This document shows, in pieces, positions 36,750 through 45,049 of a DNA stretch of 64,000 nt; within the stretch, counting starts at the first letter, position 1, and each line of letters begins with the position of its first letter. The position numbers were made by a program, and so were the translations under genes. The stretch is taken from the NCBI RefSeq assembly GCF_000407545.1, contig NZ_ASWH01000001.1:1007501-1071500 (forward strand), written 5' to 3'. The stretch is from Enterococcus gilvus ATCC BAA-350 (GTDB lineage Bacteria > Bacillota > Bacilli > Lactobacillales > Enterococcaceae). The notes beneath the pieces are model-generated. The model did not search any database. It saw only the letters and a program-made list of their open reading frames with translations, and was not told the DNA's origin.

Positions 36750-38051
36750 ATGCAGGCAATGATTATTACGTTTTTCACTTTTTCACATGTATTAAATTTC
36801 GGAATCAGTTATTTTATTTTGGATGAGATCAAAAATAAAAAACGGATCAATTATTTGCTTGTTCCCTTGATCGTCCTATTTGGAGTAGTTATTGGCTATA
36901 CCTTCACTTACCTAGACACGGTGGTGATGGTTCTCTTTTTCCTGATTCTGTCATTGAAAAATTCGGAGGAGAGAAATGTTGTCTTTTCACTGTTGATCGT
37001 ATCCAGTGCGTGTCTGATAGAAATACTAGTCAGCAGAATTACCGAACCCTTGTTGCTTATTGTATTGGAAAAACAAAATGGTTTGTTCTTTTTGCTCTTT
37101 TTTGTACTCTATTATGCTCTTTTGATTCTTAGCAGTTCGTTTTATAAAAAGCATATAGTAACGTTCATCAGAAAAAAGAGAAAAATTAATTTGTCCGCGT
37201 ATTTATTAACGACAGCATTGGTTGTTTATTTTTCCTACGGGACGATCTCGCTCTATGCCTCTACGGTGTTCTTAAAATTATTTGTAGCTGTCTTTTATCT
37301 TATTTTCGCGTTTCTCGGGGGCGTGATCATTCAATCCATCTCAAGTAATCAAGAGTTAAAGATCGAGGCGGAGAAAAGACAGGTGGAGTATGTGATTCAC
37401 CAGCGCTACATAGAGGACTTAAAAAATCAGTATCAGGGAATTCGCGAGTTTCGTCACGATTACGTCAATCTGTTGACTGCGATCGAATACTATATTGAAA
37501 AAGAAGAGTTTGATGGGCTGAAAACATTTTTTAATTCCAGTGTCATAAAGACAAAAAGGTTTACAGGCAACGACATTCTCCATGCGGATGAATTGAACAA
37601 GATCGATTCTTTGGACATAAAAAGTATTTTGACCATGAAATTGCTTGCGGCTCAGGATAAAAAAATCGATGTACAAATAGAAGCGGATGACGGCATCAGG
37701 CTCAATCAGAAGGTGGATTCGGTCGTGCTGATCCGCATACTAGGCATCCTATTAGACAACGCAGTCGAAGAGGTAGAAAGGATTGAAGGCGGGAAAATAG
37801 TGATCGGTATCTTCTCGGTCAAAGGAGATACGATTTTTGTGATAGAGAATACGGCCCGTCAGCAGCTAGAACCGATGCACGTATTGAAACAAAAAGGCTT
37901 TTCGACCAAGGGCGAGGGAAGAGGACTGGGTCTTTCTAATCTTGATGAATTAACAGCCATGGAGCCGAATATTTTGCTGGAAACGATCATTTCTGAGCAA
38001 CGCTTTACTCAGAAGGTGGTTGTGATTGGTGAGGAGGAAGAGCGGTGTTAG
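36750..38051 (+). CDS. AgrC/FsrC-like GHKL sensor histidine kinase
   Basis: 433-residue membrane kinase. Residues 1 to about 215 form roughly six membrane helices with no long extracellular loop, as in peptide-sensing HPK10 kinases. The phospho-acceptor is His236 in EFRHDYVNLL; the GHKL ATPase has an N-box (ILLDNAVEEVE near 335) and G-box (GEGRGLGLSNL near 388). ATG follows AGGAAGGGCGATCAC. It overlaps the response regulator gene by 7 bases. The ligand is unknown; the small secreted peptide gene downstream is a candidate. Confidence 0.87.
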   Translation: MQAMIITFFTFSHVLNFGISYFILDEIKNKKRINYLLVPLIVLFGVVIGYTFTYLDTVVMVLFFLILSLKNSEERNVVFSLLIVSSACLIEILVSRITEPLLLIVLEKQNGLFFLLFFVLYYALLILSSSFYKKHIVTFIRKKRKINLSAYLLTTALVVYFSYGTISLYASTVFLKLFVAVFYLIFAFLGGVIIQSISSNQELKIEAEKRQVEYVIHQRYIEDLKNQYQGIREFRHDYVNLLTAIEYYIEKEEFDGLKTFFNSSVIKTKRFTGNDILHADELNKIDSLDIKSILTMKLLAAQDKKIDVQIEADDGIRLNQKVDSVVLIRILGILLDNAVEEVERIEGGKIVIGIFSVKGDTIFVIENTARQQLEPMHVLKQKGFSTKGEGRGLGLSNLDELTAMEPNILLETIISEQRFTQKVVVIGEEEERC

Positions 38052-38788
38052 GGGTTTTTATTTGCGAAGACAATGAGGTTCAACGAAAACAAGTCACGTC
38101 TTTTATTAGAAAGTATCTGCTGATCGAAGAACTAGACATGGCGATCAAAGTAAGCACGGGTGATCCTGAAGAGATTTTGGATTATTTGGAGCAGCACCCG
38201 GATAGTCGAGGCATTTACTTTTTAGATGTCGACTTAAAATGTGAGATGAACGGTATTGAATTAGGCGCAAAAATCAGAGAAAAAGATTTACGTGGAAAAA
38301 TTGTGTTTATTACCACCCATGATGAATTGTTGTCGCTGACATTCAAATACAAAGTCGAAGCGATGGATTATATTTTAAAAGAGGGAGACATCGCGAACGT
38401 CAGAGAACGAATTAAGGCAGCCTTAGACCAAGCGCAGCGACATTTTTTGGAGGAGTCTCAAAAAGCGGATGACTTTATTCAATTGAAGATCGGTAGTCAA
38501 ATTCGAGTGTTTGATTTGCAGCAGGTGATGTTTTTTGAAACGGCGCCGACACCCCACAAGCTGATCCTGCATCTAGCCAACAGTACGCTGGAGTTTTATG
38601 GAAAAATCAATGACACCGCTGAATTATCCCCTTCACTGATCAAAATCCATAAATCATACGTGATCAATTTTAAAAATATCCAGCTGATCGATAAGAAAAA
38701 AAGAGAAGTCACGATGACCAATGGCGAGAAATGTTTGTTGTCTATTCGTCTGAGTAAAAAGCTGGAAGCAACGCTCAAGACGAAATAA
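38045..38788 (+). CDS. LytTR-family response regulator (AgrA-like)
   Basis: 247 residues: receiver domain with acidic pair CEDNE, phospho-Asp near 60 in YFLDVDL, and the conserved lysine in YILKEGD; then a LytTR DNA-binding domain (about 145-247, with FETAPTPHKLILHLAN and KIHKSYVINF). Such regulators bind direct repeats upstream of promoters of quorum-sensing or bacteriocin genes. GTG start within the kinase gene, after GAGGAGGAAGAGC. A 7-bp inverted repeat (38770-38796) follows the stop. Confidence 0.9.
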   Translation: MLGVFICEDNEVQRKQVTSFIRKYLLIEELDMAIKVSTGDPEEILDYLEQHPDSRGIYFLDVDLKCEMNGIELGAKIREKDLRGKIVFITTHDELLSLTFKYKVEAMDYILKEGDIANVRERIKAALDQAQRHFLEESQKADDFIQLKIGSQIRVFDLQQVMFFETAPTPHKLILHLANSTLEFYGKINDTAELSPSLIKIHKSYVINFKNIQLIDKKKREVTMTNGEKCLLSIRLSKKLEATLKTK

Positions 38789-38831
38789 TGAGCGTTTAGG
38801 ATGATTTTCGAACAAACCAGTGATTAACCTT

Positions 38832-38837
38832 TATAAT
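38832..38837 (+). promoter_or_regulatory. -10 box upstream of the secreted peptide gene
   Basis: Perfect TATAAT, 118 bp before the peptide gene, with no recognisable -35; this fits activator-dependent expression, for example by the LytTR regulator. Evidence is limited to the hexamer. Confidence 0.35.
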
Positions 38838-38954
38838 GAGCAGTAATTGGAATGTCTGTTCAATGCTGTATGTCTCTAGCAGGTTACTAGAAGGGATAAT
38901 GGTGATGAACGATAAACGGCATTCGAATCAAATGAATGAGGAGGGTGATTGACC

Positions 38955-39191
38955 ATGAAGAAAAAAATGGCAGCAGGCGTTTTAGTAATGGTATTGGCAA
39001 CAACGCCAGTAACCGCGCTGGGGGCTGAAAACGAGTACGGGGGTTTTGATAATCAAACAGGAGATATCGGGACCCGGGCAGTAACCATAAAACAATGGTT
39101 TACAAATGTTCCGCCCAAAACCTATCGTGGAAAGCAGCGAATCCAATATTATCGCCATATCGCCGGTGGCTATATCGGCGTTTATGTATGA
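38955..39191 (+). CDS. Small secreted peptide of unknown family
   Basis: 78-residue product with a clear signal peptide: MKKK, a hydrophobic stretch, and a likely cleavage after VTALGA. The mature peptide would be about 54 residues, starting ENEYGGFD, with a basic, aromatic second half (PPKTYRGKQRIQYYRH) and the hydrophobic end GGYIGVYV. There are no cysteines. I recognise no family. ATG follows GAGGGTGATTGACC. It lies right after a kinase/LytTR pair and overlaps the start of a two-helix peptide gene, which suggests a signal or bacteriocin-like product. Confidence 0.72.
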   Translation: MKKKMAAGVLVMVLATTPVTALGAENEYGGFDNQTGDIGTRAVTIKQWFTNVPPKTYRGKQRIQYYRHIAGGYIGVYV

Positions 39192-39325
39192 GAAAAAGGC
39201 TGCTAATCGTTGCCTGTTGTTTAGGATTACTAGTGATTTTCTTCATGTTAAAGATCAAAATCCACATCAGAATCATCCTCGTTTTAGCAACGATGCTTTA
39301 TTTATTAATCGACGGAACGCTGTAA
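39188..39325 (+). CDS. Small two-helix membrane peptide
   Basis: 45-residue product made almost entirely of two hydrophobic segments (residues 4-21 and 26-42) with a short basic link (KIKIHIR). Its ATG overlaps the TGA of the secreted peptide gene (ATGA), the mark of translational coupling, so the two act together. It could be an immunity protein, an anchor or an export helper; nothing in the sequence decides. Followed directly by a very strong terminator. Confidence 0.6.
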   Translation: MRKRLLIVACCLGLLVIFFMLKIKIHIRIILVLATMLYLLIDGTL

Positions 39326-39335
39326 TCAACAGAAA

Positions 39336-39390
39336 AAGAAGCCGTCCTCCAAAGCTAAGAGTTATTCCAGCTTTGGAGGACGGCTTCTTT
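39336..39390. terminator. Very strong bidirectional terminator
   Basis: A 22-base arm starting AAAGAAGCCGTCC pairs perfectly with its complement at 39369-39390 around an 11-base loop; A- and T-rich ends serve both the peptide genes and the convergent PRD gene. Confidence 0.92.
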
Positions 39391-39399
39391 CGTTCTATT

Positions 39400-40083
39400 T
39401 TAGTAGGCTTCTAATTTTCTCAACACGCGAAAATGCAAAATGAGGTAGCTGATTTCGTCATTCGATAAATCGAAATCATACGTTTCAGTGACAAAGACAC
39501 GGATCTGATTCGCAGCGTGAAATTCATGGGTATAGCGTTCACTTACGTAAAAATATAGGTCATTGTCAGATGCTTCGGCTTCCTGCTTCTCTTTTAGTAT
39601 ATGTAGCGCCAAAAACTTAAGGTGCCGCATCAATCGCGGGGCTTTCAAAAACAGGTCAGCTCTTGGTATTTGAACATGGAAAATAATTTGTGTAAGTAAG
39701 CTATGGATCAATTGGAGAAATTTTTCCTGTTCATGTTCGTTGATGTTCAGTTGATAATTTGCGGCTATGACCGCTTCGGTCAGAACGAAGGAATCGGTCG
39801 TTTTCAGAGGCTGCTGCAAATAGTCTTCTATTTCTTCGACGGCTTTTTTTGCAAAGGCGACCTCTGATTTAAATAAATTCTCCATAATCTCAATGGTTGA
39901 AATAGGAAAAATGTGCGGCATAGGAATCGATTCAGCCGCATTAAATAGAAAGTAAGACAGATTGTTGGCTAAATAAAAGTTGTCTGTGAGTGCGTAGTTT
40001 CTTTTTGCTAAGTCCGCTAATTGTCGGATGAACTGACGATCAGATGCGTTAGAACGCTGTGTGGATAATTGAGCATTTTTCAT
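39400..40083 (-). CDS. Stand-alone PRD-domain regulator
   Basis: 227-residue protein that appears to consist only of PTS regulation domains, as in BglG/LicT-type antiterminators (first PRD about 20-115, second ending NDEISYLILHFRVLR). It lacks the N-terminal CAT RNA-binding domain and any DNA-binding HTH. It may therefore work by binding a partner in response to PTS phosphorylation. The gene is divergent from a MerR gene and its promoter has the form that MerR proteins activate. Function otherwise unknown. Confidence 0.7.
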   Translation of the reverse strand: MKNAQLSTQRSNASDRQFIRQLADLAKRNYALTDNFYLANNLSYFLFNAAESIPMPHIFPISTIEIMENLFKSEVAFAKKAVEEIEDYLQQPLKTTDSFVLTEAVIAANYQLNINEHEQEKFLQLIHSLLTQIIFHVQIPRADLFLKAPRLMRHLKFLALHILKEKQEAEASDNDLYFYVSERYTHEFHAANQIRVFVTETYDFDLSNDEISYLILHFRVLRKLEAY

Positions 40084-40160
40084 TGTAATGAACCTCCATA
40101 TCTTCGTTACAGGGAAATGGTCTTTTTTTCAAAACCATAGGGTCAATTGAAGTTGTCTCT

Positions 40161-40191
40161 ATGATAAACTGTCTAGTGAATAGACAGTCAA
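40161..40191 (-). promoter_or_regulatory. MerR-type promoter with 19-bp spacer and dyad
   Basis: On the minus strand TTGACT (40191-40186) and TATCAT (40166-40161) are 19 bp apart. A perfect dyad CTGTCTA / TAGACAG (40169-40187) lies in the spacer. This is the classic layout for activation by a MerR protein that twists an over-long spacer; it drives the PRD gene. Confidence 0.78.
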
Positions 40192-40221
40192 GAAATGTGC
40201 ACAAAAAAAGGAGGGACCGTG

Positions 40222-41037
40222 ATGCGCTCAACGAATTACTTAACTATCAGTGAATTTTCCAAGCTATCGGGTATTAAACGAAAGACCTTGATTTATTACG
40301 ATCAGATCGGGCTTTTGCCACCAAAGCATGTCGGAGAAAAAGGCTATCGCTACTATGATTATCCGCAACTTTACACGGTCAATATGATCAATCTATTTCG
40401 AGAAATCAAAATGCCCTTGTCAGAAATCAAAGATCACCTGCAAAATAGTACCCCGGAACAAGCGGCCACGTTGCTTAAGCGTCAGCAAGAATTGATCCTT
40501 CAAAAGCAAAAGCATTATGAACAAATGTCTGGTATGGTCACGCGCCAATTGGCGTCATTAAAGGAATACGAACAAGCAGAACAGTTAAAATTCTCAGTGG
40601 TCCCTTTAGAGATGACCCCACTTTTTTTTAGTTCGAAAATCTATAAAATCCCTGAATTCCGCGCATCGATCTCGTTGAGTGAAGTCTATCAAGAGGGCTT
40701 TTCAGCCGGCTATCCGTTTATTTATCCTTCGGGGATCATGTTCAAAATTGAAAGCGATAAATTAAAGAACGATCCCTTTGAATCCATCGAGATCCAATAT
40801 TATATTCGCGTTCCCGAAGCTGCTGAGAGCCGACCCGCAGGAGATTACTTGGTGTGCTACTATACCGGAGTCGTCTCCCACGATACGATCCTCAAAATGA
40901 TGTTCGAGTATCTGGAGAAACAGGATCTAAAAATTCAAGGAAATGTTTACGTCGACATGATCCTAAATGGCCTCTCGGGGCATACATTCAATGATTTTCT
41001 TTTAAAATTAGTTGTTCGGGTGGCTCCTGTGTCTTAA
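40222..41037 (+). CDS. MerR-family regulator with GyrI-like effector domain
   Basis: 271 residues: MerR HTH (about 5-75, LTISEFSKLSGIKRKTLIYYDQIGLLPP), a dimerising coiled coil (about 80-125), and a C-terminal BmrR/GyrI-like domain that binds small, often hydrophobic ligands. It is divergent from the PRD gene, and the dyad between them is its obvious site. ATG follows AAAGGAGGGACCGTG. It is monocistronic. Confidence 0.85.
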   Translation: MRSTNYLTISEFSKLSGIKRKTLIYYDQIGLLPPKHVGEKGYRYYDYPQLYTVNMINLFREIKMPLSEIKDHLQNSTPEQAATLLKRQQELILQKQKHYEQMSGMVTRQLASLKEYEQAEQLKFSVVPLEMTPLFFSSKIYKIPEFRASISLSEVYQEGFSAGYPFIYPSGIMFKIESDKLKNDPFESIEIQYYIRVPEAAESRPAGDYLVCYYTGVVSHDTILKMMFEYLEKQDLKIQGNVYVDMILNGLSGHTFNDFLLKLVVRVAPVS

Positions 41038-41070
41038 ATTTAGGTACCGATACGTGAAATTTCTATTTTT

Positions 41071-41110
41071 TTAGTTCGAAAGAGACAGCCGTATCTTTCG
41101 AACTTTTTTT
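41071..41110 (+). terminator. Terminator of the MerR gene
   Basis: AGTTCGAAAGA pairs with TCTTTCGAACT, followed by seven Ts. The rest of the gap to 41300 is AT-rich and shows only a TATAAT at 41251-41256 without a clear -35. Confidence 0.9.
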
Positions 41111-41300
41111 GTTTGACGAGAAATAGAACGAAATTCAAAAAAAGTTTGACGTTATTATTTTCGAGAAATCACAACCACGAATCCTTTTTATGTTGCAAAA
41201 CTTTTTATAAAAAAGAAAAAAATTGGGTAAGAAAAAAGTTATTTAATGGTGTATAATCTATTTTATGAAAGCGCAAGCAAAAACAAAGGGGAGTATGGGG

Positions 41301-42398
41301 ATGGAAAAGAAACAGTTGAACAGACGCCAGATTTTTGGAATGAAGAAAGACTCTTTAGAAAAAAGAATTTCAGAATATTACACGAGCGAGCAAGACAGCG
41401 GATATATTATCGAATGTCTGGTTGCGATTTTAGTGAGAAATGCGCTAGTTGTTGCGGATTTTTCTCAAATTGCCTATTCGCTAGTCAGAGAACTGTTTCT
41501 TTCCGCTGAGCCGAATCAAACAATGCAAGAATATTATGCCTTTTTTGAAAGCTATTTTGTTGAAGAAGAGCGTAATGCCATCATTACTCGACTTTATAAA
41601 AGCAAAAATAATTATTATAAAAATTTCAAGACAGCCCGTCGTCATAGCAATCTGGTGAATCAGCCGACGCTCACGAAAGAGCAACCAGATGAACGGGAAG
41701 TGGTGCTTAAAACGATCTTTGAAGATGCGAATGGGAAAGCAGTTAAATGGGTACTGAGAGATGTCGATCCCTCGAAGGATAAAAAAGAATTCGAACCGAT
41801 TTTGAAAATTTTGACGACATTATCGATTTTTCAAAAGGATGGAGTCCGTCAATTTGTGTCTTTAGTGGATTCAAAACGAGTGAAAAGTGAAATTGAGATC
41901 CTCGTTGAGAAAAAAACTTCGCCGAAAAAGGGTAAGAAAATCGCAGCCAAAAAGAAAACAACGTCTACCTCAACGCAGAAGAACACCCGTCCAAAGGCTG
42001 GAAACAGCTCCTCACTTGAAAAAAACAGCCAAAAATCACAAAACGAATCCCCTCAAGCTGTCGCTCCAAATAAAGTAAACGAGGAAAAAACCGCGAAAAG
42101 AGCGAAAGCCACGATTCCAGAAGCCACGCAGTCAACGGATGTTTATTTAGCGCCTGATGATCCGACTTCCGCAAATTCGAAAGAGCAGGAAAAGGATGCA
42201 CAAAAACAAGTGGCTCCTTCTCGACCATCCGCCCCACTTCAGACAACGCCTCCTAATAAAATAGCACCGGCATCAACTGTCACTCATTTGGAAAATGGAC
42301 TAGCAGAAGACGGGACCATGCCGCAAAGAAAAGAGGGGAAATCCAATAAAAAAATCAGGAACCTGTTGAAACAATTCCAGCAGAACCGGAAAAGATAA
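41301..42398 (+). CDS. Unknown protein with basic low-complexity C-terminal half
   Basis: 365 residues, no family recognised. The first 200 residues look globular and mostly helical (HSNLVNQPTL, VKWVLRDVDPSKD). From about 205 to the end the sequence is low-complexity, rich in Lys, Pro, Ala, Thr and Ser, first with KKGKKIAAKKKTTSTSTQ and ending KKIRNLLKQFQQNRKR. No signal peptide or membrane helix is visible, so a nucleic-acid or ribosome binder is possible. ATG 41301 is 7 bases after AAGGGGAG; ATG 41265 lacks such a site. The gene stands alone, with no terminator directly after it. Confidence 0.6.
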   Translation: MEKKQLNRRQIFGMKKDSLEKRISEYYTSEQDSGYIIECLVAILVRNALVVADFSQIAYSLVRELFLSAEPNQTMQEYYAFFESYFVEEERNAIITRLYKSKNNYYKNFKTARRHSNLVNQPTLTKEQPDEREVVLKTIFEDANGKAVKWVLRDVDPSKDKKEFEPILKILTTLSIFQKDGVRQFVSLVDSKRVKSEIEILVEKKTSPKKGKKIAAKKKTTSTSTQKNTRPKAGNSSSLEKNSQKSQNESPQAVAPNKVNEEKTAKRAKATIPEATQSTDVYLAPDDPTSANSKEQEKDAQKQVAPSRPSAPLQTTPPNKIAPASTVTHLENGLAEDGTMPQRKEGKSNKKIRNLLKQFQQNRKR

Positions 42399-42645
42399 TT
42401 TTTCAGTTCTTAAGGAAGGCTTATTTGTGATGGAGTAAAACGGATAAATCTGCGGAAAAGGAGGTATGGGATCTGGGATTTCTTGATTCGATGGGGTGAT
42501 CATCAAAGGGATCTTTGAAGGGCGGATGCAGAAGAATGTAAAAGTGAAGGAGAATTGATTCAATAGAGAAAGTTTCGTTGATGTTTTCAGAGTAGGAATA
42601 AAAGAAAAATGTGCTCAAATAAGGCTTTTTATGATAAGTAATTTT

Positions 42646-42680
42646 AAGAGTGCGTAATCAGTTTTTGATTGCGCACTCTT
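42646..42680. terminator. Bidirectional terminator
   Basis: AAGAGTGCGTAATCA with TGATTGCGCACTCTT. The 250 bp between 42399 and 42645 hold no gene, RNA signal or repeat that I can support. Confidence 0.85.
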
Positions 42681-42693
42681 TGTCGTGACACTG

Positions 42694-43251
42694 TTATTCC
42701 AAATCTGTATGTCTTTCCATCATACTCTCACCAGTTTCTCCCATCCTAGCCATCAACTCCAAGATGATTCCATCATAAGTAAGAAAACTGATTTGTTCAA
42801 ACGCAGAGCCCATCGGCTGAATTGAAGTTAAATTGTTTTCTTTCAATTTCGGCGATACGCCAGGGAGCACGACTACAACATCGGCCAGCTGAGCGATTTC
42901 AGACTCTTTATCCATCGTCATCAGAGCAAGGGTCACGTTGTTTCTTTTCGCTTTTTTAGCAAGGGCAACCAAGCTTGGCGTAGTACCAGATCCGGAACCG
43001 ATAATCAATAAATCGCCTTTTGCTGTTCTCGGACAGCTGATCTCACCCACAAGGCTAACCGCCAAGCCTAAATGAAGTAAGCGATTCGTAAATCCAGTGA
43101 TGGCGACACCCGATCGGCCGGCACCGGAAAGAAAAATGTTATTGGCATTTAGGATGGCCTCTACTAATTGGTCAAGTTCCTCGTCATTTTCGTAGTTTAC
43201 GAAAGATAATAACTCTTCAATAATTTCCCGTGTGTTTCTTTTTACAGACAT
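42694..43251 (-). CDS. hxlB: 6-phospho-3-hexuloisomerase (SIS domain), copy 1
   Basis: 185-residue SIS-domain protein of the PHI type, which interconverts D-arabino-3-hexulose 6-phosphate and fructose 6-phosphate. SGAGRSGVAITGF near 37, IGSGSGTTPSLV near 85 and PMGSAFEQISF near 145 are the family's marks. It is divergent from the mannitol-type PTS operon that carries a second hxlB at 50973. The two copies are clearly different proteins, not a recent duplication. Confidence 0.85.
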   Translation of the reverse strand: MSVKRNTREIIEELLSFVNYENDEELDQLVEAILNANNIFLSGAGRSGVAITGFTNRLLHLGLAVSLVGEISCPRTAKGDLLIIGSGSGTTPSLVALAKKAKRNNVTLALMTMDKESEIAQLADVVVVLPGVSPKLKENNLTSIQPMGSAFEQISFLTYDGIILELMARMGETGESMMERHTDLE

Positions 43252-43381
43252 ACAAATCCCTCCAATAATTGTTAGTATCCAAAGTCTAAATAATTTTAAA
43301 AAGTCCTACAAGAGTATTTTTGACAGAGACAACCTGACAAAGGTGTCCTTTCATCCGATAGCTTTTCTGAATAACGCCACC

Positions 43382-43408
43382 TATAATTAATGTCAGAAGG
43401 CGCTTTCG
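43382..43408 (+). promoter_or_regulatory. Possible promoter and cre-like site of the mtl-dha-hxl operon
   Basis: TATAAT at 43382-43387 with a weak -35, then GAAGGCGCTTTC (43396-43407), a dyad that matches the cre consensus with three mismatches. Weak evidence; position is right for control of the operon. Confidence 0.3.
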
Positions 43409-43520
43409 AAAATAATTTTTTAAAAAGGATGTTGGTACAACTTTTAAAAGGATGTATAAATCTAAAAAGTGTTTAATAAAATTGGCACATGTACTTTATA
43501 GCGAAAAAGGAGGAAAAAAA

Positions 43521-44981
43521 ATGGAGTTTCAGCAACCTGCAAATGCGAACAGCTGGCGAGCGAAGATTCAGCGGATGGGTGGATTTTTAAGTTCGATGGT
43601 TATGCCGAACATTGGTGTATTTATTGCTTGGGGGTTAATGGCAGCATTCTTCATCCCGACTGGATGGACGCCGAACGAGCATTTAAATGAACTGGTTCCG
43701 CCGATTTTGAATTATTTATTACCTGTTTTAATTGGTTACACTGGCGGATACAATGTCTATGGAAAACGAGGCGGGGCCATTGGCGCTTTGGCAACCATGG
43801 GGGTCGTGGTCGGAGCAGATATCACGATGTTGATCGGCGGGATGATCATGGGACCGATTGGCGCGATCTTAATGAAGAAAATCGACGAATTGTTTAAGGG
43901 AAAAGTCAAACCTGGTTTGGAAATGCTGGTGGACAACTTCTCCTTAGGTTTTCTCGGTTTTGCGATCGCATTGATTGGATTTGTCGCAGTAGAACCAATT
44001 TTTGCGGTGATTTTGTCCTTCATCTCTGGTGGAGTCGATTGGTTAATGGCTCGGAACTTGATTCCTCTAACCAGTATTTTCGTCCAACCAGCACAAGTTT
44101 TATTCCTAAATAATGCTGTTAACCACGGAATCATGATTCCATTGGGTACGCAGCAAGTATTAGAAACGGGGAAATCGCTCTTATTCTTAGTAGAAGCAAA
44201 TGGTGGTGCTTGGGTTGGATTGTTGATCGCCTTTTCAATGTTTGGTACCGGCATGGCGAAAAAATCCGCGCCAGCATCAATGTTGATCCAGTTTTTAGGC
44301 GGAATCGGGGAAGTAGCCTTTCCTTATGCCATGATTAAACCAGTTACAATCTTAGCACCGATCGCAGGCAATATGGTAGCTTTAGCGATTGGCCAAATAT
44401 TTGGCGGTGGAACGGTTGGTGCCGTTTCTCCTGGAAGTTTCTTAGCTCTATTGATGATGACACCTCGAGGGAATTTTATCGTGAACATTGCAATGTACGC
44501 TTCAGCGGTGTTGGTTTCTTTTGTAGTTGGTGCCTTTTTCTTAAAACTGAGTCTGAAAAAGGATCTTGCTGCTGAAGTCGAAGCAGAGGAGTTAGCTGTG
44601 GAAGGCGTGGGCGTTACGACTACAGAAGCCTTTGAAACAGCCATTCCAGAACCAATCGTAGCGGGGAATGCAGTGCCAAAAGGTAAATTGATCAAGAATG
44701 TCATCATTGCCTGTGACGCCGGAATGGGTTCCAGTGCGATGGGCGCTTCCATGCTCAGTACTAAAGCACGTAAAAATATGCTGGAGGTCACGGTCAAAAA
44801 TGTTTCCGTTGATAACATTCCCGAGAATGCTGATTTGATCATTACGAATGAAATTTTATTGGAAAGAGTAAAGGGTCTGACAAGTGATAAGCAGGTACCG
44901 ATTTTAACAATCAAGAATTTCTTGGATAACAGTGAGTATGACCGCTTCATAAAATTTATCAGAGAAAATAATGGTGAATAA
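43521..44981 (+). CDS. mtlA: Mannitol-family PTS EIICB, possibly other alditol
   Basis: 486-residue permease that imports and phosphorylates an alditol. EIIC (1 to about 345) aligns closely with MtlA: MVMPNIGVFIAWG, FIPTGW, LLPVLIGYTGG, NNAVNHGI. The EIIB domain has its phospho-cysteine in IIACDAGMGSSAMGASML. No EIIA is fused; mtlF is nearby. The EIIC motif GIHE of mannitol permeases is GIGE here (FLGGIGEVAFPYAMI), and neighbouring aromatic residues also differ, which may change the substrate. ATG 43521 follows AAAGGAGGAAAAAAA; the open frame extends upstream. Confidence 0.85.
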   Translation: MEFQQPANANSWRAKIQRMGGFLSSMVMPNIGVFIAWGLMAAFFIPTGWTPNEHLNELVPPILNYLLPVLIGYTGGYNVYGKRGGAIGALATMGVVVGADITMLIGGMIMGPIGAILMKKIDELFKGKVKPGLEMLVDNFSLGFLGFAIALIGFVAVEPIFAVILSFISGGVDWLMARNLIPLTSIFVQPAQVLFLNNAVNHGIMIPLGTQQVLETGKSLLFLVEANGGAWVGLLIAFSMFGTGMAKKSAPASMLIQFLGGIGEVAFPYAMIKPVTILAPIAGNMVALAIGQIFGGGTVGAVSPGSFLALLMMTPRGNFIVNIAMYASAVLVSFVVGAFFLKLSLKKDLAAEVEAEELAVEGVGVTTTEAFETAIPEPIVAGNAVPKGKLIKNVIIACDAGMGSSAMGASMLSTKARKNMLEVTVKNVSVDNIPENADLIITNEILLERVKGLTSDKQVPILTIKNFLDNSEYDRFIKFIRENNGE

Positions 44982-45049
44982 AATATATCCGCTTTCATTG
45001 TAGTGTAGTATGATGAATTCTACTAATTAATAGATGGGGAGGAAGTTAG

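Noticed and set aside
41246..41509. 87-codon frame overlapping the start of the unknown basic protein gene
   Set aside because: Lies in a different frame of the longer gene, cysteine-rich by chance, no ribosome site of its own.
42399..42645. Short frames in the gap after the unknown basic protein gene
   Set aside because: AAAGGAGGTATGG looks like a start, but the frame stops after a few codons; no other support.
44324..44998. 224-codon minus-strand frame opposite the PTS EIICB gene
   Set aside because: Antisense to a clear EIICB; composition typical of an antisense shadow.
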